Shown here piece by piece: positions 52,541 to 60,000 of a stretch of 60,000 nucleotides of DNA (position 1 is the stretch's first letter; each line of letters starts with the position of its first letter). Origin of the DNA: Tubulanus polymorphus (taxonomy: Eukaryota; Nemertea; Palaeonemertea; Tubulaniformes; Tubulanidae); assembly GCF_964204645.1 (NCBI RefSeq), contig NC_134034.1:8491414-8551413 (forward strand), given 5' to 3'. The translations under genes and the position numbers were made by a program. Below the pieces are notes generated by a model. It ran no database searches and was not told the origin of the DNA. It was given only the letters and a program-made list of their open reading frames with translations.

Positions 52541-53135
52541 ATAAATATTCAATGTTTTAAATATGAATTATTTCACTCGTTAATTACTCGTTACTTTTTA
52601 TATTAAAAATCAAGAATTTAACACATATAAATATAAATATTAACTGTTTTAAATATGAATTATTTCACTCACACTTTATTCACACTTTTAATGTTTAAAA
52701 ATAAGAATTTAACGCACATAAATAAAAATATTCACTGTTTTAAATATAAATTATGTCACTCACACTTTACATGTTTAAAATTCAAGAATTTAACACATAT
52801 AAATATAAATATTAGCTGTTTTAAATATGAATTATTTCACTCACACTTTACTCACACTTTTTATGTTTAAAAATAAGAATTTAACGCATATAAATATAAA
52901 TATTCACTGTTTTAAATATGAATTATTTCGCTCACACTTTACTCACACTTTTTATGTTTAAAAATCTAACTCATACAAATATAAATATTGTAATATGTTC
53001 AAAATATATCTATATAAATATATATAACAGCTCGTTAATTACTCGTTACTTTTTTACTAACACTTTTATATTGAATAATCTATCAATTTATATGTTATTC
53101 ATATATATTTTATTCATGTATATAAATATTTTAAG
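52541..53135 (+). repeat. Right subterminal iteron array (80-96 bp units, about five)
   Basis: The anchor GTTTTAAATATGAATTATTTC (one base trimmed or changed in some units) recurs at about 52551, 52647, 52734, 52815 and 52906. Units contain CTCACACTTTACTCACAC and AGAATTTAACRCATATAAAT. The array is the inverse of the left one, and single copies of the same words lie near the ends of Polinton B. Confidence 0.78.
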
Positions 53136-53356
53136 AGTAATAGGGGTTTAGTTCGGTTGAGTGAGTAAAAAATGAAAAACATGAAAATAATAACAATTTC
53201 TACTTGAATTAGGAGTGAAACTCATAAAAAATGAAAAATAAATTCGAGTGTGCGAGAATTATTTTTCATTTTTATGAGCTTCCCGTTTTCATGTTTTTCA
53301 TTTTTACGAGCTCGACCGTTCGACCTTCGGTATAGAACAACTAAACCCCTATTACT
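53136..53356. repeat. Right terminal hairpin of the miniature Polinton (221 bp)
   Basis: Bounded by AGTAATAGGGGTTTAG and its complement. The second arm lacks about 50 bp around 'ATGAGCTTCCCGTTTTC', so the hairpin is lopsided compared with the left one. The outer arm again has ACGAGCTCGACC and the inner arm GTGAGTAAAAAATG. Confidence 0.82.
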
Positions 53357-54986
53357 CACGAGCGAACACACTTTTAGAAAATGAGAACAGCCCACTATAT
53401 ATTAAAAGTCTACTAGAAACAAATTACAAAAAAGTACAAATTGAATCCCTCCAAGACAAAAACGGCGATCTAAAACATAGTATAGAAGACCTAAAATCGA
53501 TAGCTTTCGAATTCTATCGAAACCTTTACACGAAACAAATACTCAAGGAAACGGATCAGGAAAACGCAATCTCCCATATCAATCAGAAATTAACAAATGA
53601 ACAAGCCAACTCTCTAGAACATTTGATAACCATAGAAGAAACACATAAAGCACTAAAACAAATGAGCAATAACAAATCTCCCGGCCCAGATGGACTAACA
53701 AAAAAATTCTATATTGCCTTTTGGGATCAAATTGGAAATGAACTGACCGAAATATATAACAACATCCTATTATCAAATTCCCTAACGGAAACACAAAAAA
53801 AAATCGCGCACATAAGAATAATTTCGAAAAAAGGCGACGTCACACTAATAAAAAACTGGCGACCTATATCTCTTCTTAACGTTGACTAAAAAATTCTAAC
53901 AAAAATTCTATCGAACAGACTTAAAACCGTAATGACACAACTAATCCACCCCGACCAAACTTGCGGCATTCCTAATAGGCAAATCTTTGATAACATCGAT
54001 TTGGCCCAAGACATTTTTTCAATTTTCATAGATCCAAAAAACAACACATGCCATTATGTCCATCGACCAGGAAAAAGCTTTCGACCGCTTAGATCATGAT
54101 TTCTTGAAAAAAAGTAGTTGATAAACAAAATTTTGGCCCAAATTTAAAAGAATGGATAAATATACTCTACGAAAATCCCAAATCCTCAATAATAATAAAT
54201 AACCAATTAACTAACCCCATCAACATCCAAAGAGGGGTAAGACAAAGCTGCTCCCTCTCCATGCAACTTTTTATCCTTTGCATAGAAATTATAGGAACCA
54301 TGATTCACAACAATACTAACATTAAAGGTATCGCCCACCCTGGTGGAAAAACATACTCCAAGCTAACACAATACGCCGACGACGTTAATACATACATCAC
54401 ATCACGCTTAGAAATAGAAACAATTTATGAAATATATGACAAATATGGACTAGCATCTGGATCAAAAATTAATAGAGAAAAAACCGAAATCCTCCTTATA
54501 AACCCTACGATCCAGAACCCATATCCTCCAGAATATACAAAACCTTCAATAAAACTTCTAGGACTTCAAATAAGACGAATTACCAATGAAGACCTCTGGA
54601 CCCCAATCATTGAAAAAATAAACAATACCTTCAAATTTATGACTATCCGAAATCTCAATTTTATTCAAACAGCTCAACTAGTAAACACATATATCTTGAG
54701 TAAATTATGGTATATCGCAAAATTTCTGGAACCACCGTAAGAATATATAAGCCTCATCCAAAATGGACTGTTCACTTTTATCTGGAAAGGCAAATTACCG
54801 ATCATATCAAGACAATTAACCATGTGTCAGAACATCAATAACGGCGGATGCAACGTAACCATCATTGAAAAGAAACTCAAATCACATCTACTACAAAAAA
54901 AATATATAGACTTGCTATAACACTAACACGACAAAATATCAGACCTTCATGGGCACCGTTCGTAATTTATTCACTTGGCCCAACTA
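53357..54986 (+). pseudogene. LINE copy 3 ORF2, reverse transcriptase (middle part)
   Basis: Continues the ORF2 linker after the insertion, then the RT: 'MSNNKSPGPDGLTKKFYIAF', 'NWRPISLLNVD', 'GVRQSCSLSMQLF' and the catalytic 'QYADDVN' (about 54370-54390). Stops and frameshifts lie near 53887, 54020 and 54115. It is interrupted again at 54986 by the TA-flanked element. Confidence 0.8.
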
Positions 54987-55668
54987 AAGTCTATCCCAGT
55001 AGTTATGACCGCGGTGCATCAAAGAGTTGTTACACTAACAGATCGGGATCCCTGTAGTTTTTATCATTCAGCCATACGAGTAATAGAGGTCAAGCGACTA
55101 CTGCATTCAAGAGTGAATAATATACCATCAACTGGCCATTCATTAAAGGATATGAAATTCCAATTTTTATAATTTTACAAAATCCTTTCTTGAATTTTTA
55201 GTTTCATTTTAGGAATAATCATGTCATGTGGCAAATTCAATGTGATTGATTTTGTACATCTGTAAACTCTTCAGAGTGTGAGCATAATAGGTAATCTCAT
55301 GAGTCGAGTGCTGTTGTTTTGCTTGGAACACCGTCTAAATATAATCTTTCAACTTGGAAATTGGTTTTGACACTTCATAATGTAAACACTGACTTCAGCA
55401 TCCAGCGAAAATGTTCACTCTTGAATGCAACAAGACTTCAAAACTGAATTTTCATTGCTTATTACTTCATTTTCTTGGATTAAGTGTGGAAAAGTTTTGC
55501 TCTTTATTCACTCTTGCCTGTAACCATAGTAACAAGCAGCTGGGGTCCAGCGAAGCAGCGATGCTCAGTGTGAGTTTGACCACTTAAAGCTGTCGGTATC
55601 AATTAAATTGTTGTTGATACTAGCTCTTTAAGAGTGAAATGCCGCGGTCATAACCAATGGGATAGACT
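54987..55668. mobile_element. Non-autonomous TA-flanked DNA transposon (682 bp)
   Basis: Inverted ends AAGTCTATCCCA(G/T)T(A/G)G and TTATGACCGCGG sit at 54987-55016 and 55639-55668. Each side is flanked by TA (54985-54986 and 55669-55670). Removing the element and one TA restores the reading frame seen in LINE copy 1 at 'YSLGTNRVKKLIP', which confirms the borders. A second inner inverted pair (ATTCAAGAGTGAA / TTCACTCTTGAAT) lies near 55106 and 55420. No ORF is supported. TA target sites suggest the Tc1/mariner group. Confidence 0.78.
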
Positions 55669-56318
55669 TTAGAACTAAAAAACTAATACCCGGCATAGAT
55701 ACGACATCCATACCTATCAACTAAGAGGCACGCCCCTATTATACAAACATTATCTCGATTCTCAACGAAACCGAGAAACTTAAGATCAAAATGACTGACC
55801 CAGACATTAAAGTGAAAGATATTTATAAACCCTTTGTCGTAAATGATAACGCTATTATTAAAATTAAAAGTAAGATTCCCCTCAAACTTGGAAAAAGATA
55901 TGGAACTCAGCATGGGGAAAATTCCTACCGAATACATACCAAGAACTCAACTACCGAATAATCTACGATGCACTCCTGGTATCGAAAGCAAAATATCTAT
56001 CTAAATGCCCCCACAGCAACCATTAAACACGTTTTCACAGATTGTATCCATATTAAAGAAACTCAAAATCTCCTCAAAAACATCTCAAAATAACAACTAA
56101 CTCTAATATAGATATCAATTACGATTTGATCTGTTTTAACCATATGAACCATACTTTGAAATCGAAAATCTACGAGGAATACACCCTCACACTTCTATCG
56201 GCATACAAATACAGCATATGTAAATATCGTAACAACTGTAAACATAACGATCCCTTAAAAAGCCTCCCGATCCAACCCTTCAAAGCAGAAATTAAAAGCT
56301 GTGAAACATTAAAATAGC
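55669..56318 (+). pseudogene. LINE copy 3 ORF2, C-terminal part
   Basis: Resumes after the TA with 'KKLIPGIDTTSIP' and is readable in pieces. The C-terminal Cys/His motif is damaged ('CPHSNH'). The last open segment (56126-56317) matches the copy 1 end ('YEEYTLTLLSAYKYSI'). It is followed by the shared LINE 3' UTR. Confidence 0.72.
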
Positions 56319-58670
56319 ACCTAACCCCCTATGAACTGCAGTAGACCTATCGATTAGTAGATTAGACAAATATACATTATTGATAAATTAGTACAATCTA
56401 TAATACTCGCACTTACAACCCTTTGTATAATTCCTCATGGAAACTGCGTACCTCGATACACACACGTACTTAACTAGACATACCATACTTCTAGGCTATA
56501 AATGAAAAATCATATATTTTCTAGAAATTGTAATATAGATACAACACACAAACTCTGCTTTTGTGTATAACTTTGTTCCCAGATGACTGTCAAACATCAT
56601 ACAGTCGTTTCTACTTATTATACGTTACATATACGTATCGACCACTGACCATTTGATTGTAACAATAAACACACATACTTTCGCATGTATTGCAAGATTT
56701 AACCGTCCTAAAATCACCTTTTCCCCGACTCGACAAACATGCATCTCTGTCCCGACACACAGGCCCCCGATTAGACAAACTGACTACGTAGACAATCCTC
56801 GTGTACCACAATAGAAAGGTGGCTAACCATCAGCCCCTCTCCTTAGCCCAATATGCATTTACATCTCTTAAAGTTATGAAGTATATAGTATAGCTAACAT
56901 CTACAGTATTGGAAAAACCGCTTTTGACTCCAAAAACACGATATGCCTCTGTCTCACTTTTGTGTACAAACTATCGCTTCTGCATACATCAACGGCGTTT
57001 CCCGCATGTTAACATAAGAGAATGCATCAAATAGTCGATTCTGCGTAAACGACCCGCCAAAGTCGTCCTCTATATTCCCCTAATTTTTAGCCGGCTGAAA
57101 CTCATTGCACCATGAGACGTCTCTCATGCCAGTTTTCTTTACCCTCCTGTTTCAGGAACGTAATTCCTGACTTTACGGTCATCCTTTTAATTTAGTATGC
57201 ATTGAATATGTGTAAGCATGTATCATATACCCCCCAGCATTTAACATGCTCCCCACTATATGATGTTATCTGCAAGTCTGCCTCTAAATCCTTGCCTGCT
57301 AACAGAGCCTGTGAAATGCGTGCTTATAACCCCAGGCCAGACGACTGTCTGAATAATTATCCATGCAAAAAGACTAACTCTTCACACCAATGGCCAACGA
57401 GCCAAAATACCCCCTATATTCCTATAACCCCTGCTGATACAAACTTCTATTGATACTCATTATTTATATATATTATCTACATCAATAGTGCCTTTGTACG
57501 TACTGCTGTGAAAATAGATACGTACGCTCGATACTAGCCATCATATGGAAACCAGCCCTTTAAATCATTGTTACCTAATGGAAAACTATTACAATGGGCA
57601 TAAACTGGTTAAAATGGCATTAAATCCTGTGCAGATCCATGGCGTGTAATGCTATAGCTACACACCATACATATCTAATACTTCGGATAATTTCTGGTTT
57701 TTTTCGCCTTTATCACGACAAAAACTAGCACCGTTAAATACCTAATAACCCAGGCGAAATGACTGTCAGTACAATTATCCATGCAAAAAGAATAACTCTT
57801 CACACCAACGGCCAACGAGCCAAAATACCCCTTGTATTTCTATAATCCCTATCGATACCAACTCCTATTGATAAACCCTGTATATGTACTGCATATTTAT
57901 AAATGTTATGTACATCAGAAGTGCATCTGTGCTTACTGCTGTAAAAATAGCTAAGTACGCTCCATAATAGCCATCATATAGAAACTAGCCCTTTAAATCG
58001 TAGTTGCTTAAATGGAAAACTACGGCAATGGGCAGAAACCGGTTGAAATGGCATTATATCCTGTGCAGAGCCATGGTGTGTAATGCTGTAGCTACACACC
58101 ATGGATCGAGACTATATATATATACCTAATAACCCACCGAGCAGCAAAGAAACAACCCTGTTCACTAGTTTACTAAACGCTTCTATCCCCCTTGATATAC
58201 TCCTTGGGTAATAGTCGTTTCCGACACCAAACCCAATTTTTCCATACCCGCTGATATACCCATATATACCCAAAAAACCCAACGAGCTCTTATCCTAATC
58301 CAACTGATCATGAAAAAATTACGTACATGTAATTATGTGAAAGCTATATAAACTATAAAAGATTATACCCCAAATTACATCTATCATGCATGAAGACCCT
58401 TGGTACGTACCAGCAAAGCAATTGCTGCGTTAGCGCAGCGCAGCCGCCATTAATACAAACAAACTTCTCAATTCCTTTTCAGATCTTCCCTCGAGACGGA
58501 AAGCAGAAGATGGAAGAAATCTCAATTGTCTAAACTGTTTCTCTTTTTGATTAAAAACTTATTGTTTCTTTCTACTGAAAATTAAAATTTGTTCAAATAG
58601 TAACATTTATATATTATTGTCACCTGTTATTTATTTACTGCCAACATTTTTTGTCTCTCAATCACGTATC
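56319..58670 (+). other. LINE 3' region with a tandem duplication of about 420 bp, then copy 4 5' region
   Basis: The first 530 bp match 37129-37660. A large direct duplication follows. Blocks such as TATCCATGCAAAAAGA, CAACGAGCCAAAATACCCC and GGCATTA(A/T)ATCCTGTGCAGA occur at about 57335-57660 and again at about 57755-58100. From about 58405 the sequence matches the 5' region of copy 3. No gene is supported. Confidence 0.55.
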
Positions 58671-59387
58671 ATGACTACCCTCCTGGACAGATCGGCTACA
58701 CTGATCCTAGAACCGGAGCCTGACGGTAATAATACCCAATATATTAACCAGACGGAAATTATAAAACTCCTTCGTGAGTACGACCTTGACATATCAGAGA
58801 TCGCACAGGTATCTAAAACGCCAGGGAACGTATGAGGTAAGCTTTACGGATCCCAGAACCATATGCGGCCTTCTCGCCGATATAAAATACAAGATCCCCT
58901 TCATCAAAGGTACTCGTATAAAATTTCAGCGGGCCCAAATGTTACGTCCGACAAGCAACAGTACGTGTGGATACACGTATACGGTGCCCCCTTTGAACTT
59001 ACGAGCAGAGACATTGATAAGAAACTCGCTGAAAAATACGGATTCAAAACCCTCTCGCATAAGAGGGGTGTCCTGAAGGACTATCCCCAAATATATTCTG
59101 GAGTTCGACATTTCAAAGGATATATTGATAAACCGATCCTCCGTACCATGTATGTTAAAAAATCACTCATAAAAGATGCAAATGCAGCACCACCTCATCG
59201 GCAGGAACCAACGTATGCCCAGGCTGTACTTCATCCATCCACTGTAGCGCCTTCTAAGGAACCGGCCCAAATACCTCTCCCCGAGCCAAGTATCGAGGAA
59301 GCCGATGAGCTTAACGACCTTGAGATCCCACCTCAACTAACCCAACCCATCGAATACACCTTGGATGTGGACGATAACCTTCAGTGA
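58671..59387 (+). pseudogene. LINE copy 4 ORF1, frameshifted and lacking the zinc knuckle
   Basis: Starts 'MTTLLDRSATLILEPEPDGN', the copy 2 subfamily. A frameshift near 58830 leads to a second open segment with 'HVYGAPFELTSRDIDKKLAE' and 'RGVLKDYPQIYSGVRHFKGY'. At 'MYVKKSLIKDANAA' about 35 residues of copy 2 are missing, including the whole CCHC motif. The end matches copy 2 to about 59420, after which unrelated LTR-element DNA begins. Confidence 0.78.
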
Positions 59388-59488
59388 TATATAGGATATG
59401 AGTGACCTCCCGATCTATCCATTATTGGGAAATAAATAATAATATCTATATTCGGAAGTTAATCAATAAGATTCAATTAAAGAAAGAG

Positions 59489-59728
59489 TGTAACAGCAGC
59501 TACGTATTATTAAAAACTGTGGTTGAACCCTATCGTTGTTGAATTATGGTTGAACCCGTATTAGATTTATATTTATTCGTGGTAGTCTGGCGAGTGGCTA
59601 ATATAAGGAGGGTCCCCGAAATCTAAGAGAGAGATCAGAGACACCGAGACACCAGAAGACGGAACTGCAGAAAAGAATAAAGCACACTGTTCACTGGAGA
59701 AGAATCTCCCAACGTTCATTTCCTATCA
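59489..59728 (+). repeat. Candidate 5' LTR of an LTR retrotransposon
   Basis: A TG...CA unit (TGTAACAGCAGC ... TTTCCTATCA) contains a TATA-like TATAAGG at about 59602 and a poly(A) signal AATAAA at 59676-59681. It is directly followed by TGGTGGAGAACCCGGGC (59730-59746), which looks like a tRNA primer-binding site. The 5' border is the best TG start but is not proven, because the 3' LTR lies outside the window. Confidence 0.55.
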
Positions 59729-59814
59729 CTGGTGGAGAACCCGGGCAGGTCACAGGCAAGTAACTAGTGCGACATCGGAACAAGTGAGTTAGTTTTCAAA
59801 CGGAATTTGACAAA

Positions 59815-60000
59815 ATGAATGTGCCATTGTCAGGGTCCGTAGAAAAGAGCGATAATGGTGGACAGGCATTAGCACCTGGTCTACCCGATTTGCGGTTGCA
59901 GCTAATGCAGCTAATGCAGCTGCAGGCGCAAACTGCATCGCTTGATACAGACACGTCTGACAAGCTACCGTTCAAACCAGATGACACATTTTCGGGTAAC
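59815..60000 (+). CDS. Start of gag-like ORF of the LTR retrotransposon (partial)
   Basis: The first ATG after the primer-binding site opens a frame that stays open for 62 codons to the window end: 'MNVPLSGSVEKSDNGGQALA', then 'LQLMQLMQLQAQTASLDTDT'. The Gln/Leu-rich helix-forming start and 'LPFKPDDTFSGN' are compatible with a Gag N-terminus. No diagnostic domain is inside the window. Ty3/Gypsy or BEL/Pao cannot be decided. Confidence 0.5.
   Translation, partial: MNVPLSGSVEKSDNGGQALAPGLPDLRLQLMQLMQLQAQTASLDTDTSDKLPFKPDDTFSGN

Larger units (their letters stand above)
51322..53356. mobile_element. Miniature Polinton (2035 bp) with hairpin ends and one gene
   Basis: Ends are AGTAATAGGGG ... 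CCCCTATTACT, the same as Polintons A and B. It sits inside LINE ORF2. The flanks are CACGAT (51316-51321) and CACGAG (53357-53362), and the related LINE fragment at 38717 has the uninterrupted ATCCAATCACGAGCGAA. A 6 bp target duplication with one later change therefore fits, as expected for a Polinton integrase. Both ends have foldback units, each followed inward by tandem iterons in inverted orientation and a single minus-strand gene between. It has no integrase or polymerase and so must be moved by a full-length relative. Confidence 0.85.

Noticed and set aside
51598-53135. CRISPR-like array
   Set aside because: Units are 80-96 bp, diverged along their whole length and inverted between the two sides. 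There is no short exact repeat/spacer structure and the context is eukaryotic.
57202-57453. 83-residue ORF in the LINE 3' region
   Set aside because: It lies within a tandemly duplicated non-coding region. The second unit does not keep the frame.
1-60000. tRNA, rRNA or host protein-coding genes
   Set aside because: I looked for recognisable conserved genes and found none. All coding regions can be assigned to mobile elements or remain unidentified within them. Small RNA genes cannot be excluded by eye.

Overview
The window is AT-rich eukaryotic DNA packed with mobile elements. I recognised no host gene. Polintons (Mavericks, virus-like DNA transposons), an L1/Tx1-type LINE family with an intron-free two-ORF layout, a PIF/Harbinger transposon, an LTR retrotransposon, an accessory gene that appears to be spliced, and short interstitial CCCTAA repeats together suggest a metazoan, probably an invertebrate. 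The species cannot be read from the sequence.

Region 1 (1-14287) is Polinton A. It enters the window inside the 3' end of its DNA polymerase gene. A plus-strand block follows: small PolB-linked protein, penton-like protein, several small membrane proteins, a large unknown protein, a coiled-coil membrane protein, the major capsid protein and a zinc-finger protein. A repeat-rich gap separates this from a minus-strand block: packaging ATPase, chromodomain integrase, a basic membrane protein, a 200-residue protein and an HNH endonuclease. A terminal hairpin closes the element. Region 2 (14767-31535) is Polinton B, a second copy in the opposite orientation. It is nearly complete, lacks its left hairpin, and carries the whole PolB gene as a broken 4.1 kb frame. 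The copies carry mostly different inactivating mutations. About 0.5 kb of unrelated DNA with CCCTAA repeats lies between them.

Region 3 (31536-60000) is a LINE graveyard. Two related LINE subfamilies give four copies with ORF1 (from about 33.2, 39.5, 49.2 and 58.7 kb) and one chimeric fragment joined to a piece of an otherwise absent Polinton gene (38.3 kb). A 4.1 kb PIF/Harbinger transposon (43451-47549) lies between copies 2 and 3 and contains smaller inverted-repeat elements. LINE copy 3 is cut by a 2035 bp miniature Polinton (51322-53356) and a 682 bp TA-flanked element (54987-55668). The window ends in the 5' LTR and gag start of an LTR retrotransposon.

The Polinton system holds the main interest. 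Every outer end visible here is a 190-280 bp foldback unit bounded on both sides by the terminal sequence AGTAATAGGG. Most gene junctions carry a compact signal, a T-run followed by AATAAATG, which may serve as both gene end and gene start. A two-kilobase satellite-like element uses the same ends and carries one orphan gene with the same start signal. The genes make a plausible virion-forming set: PolB replicates the DNA, integrase inserts it, the ATPase packages it, and the two capsid proteins build the shell. No maturation protease could be recognised.
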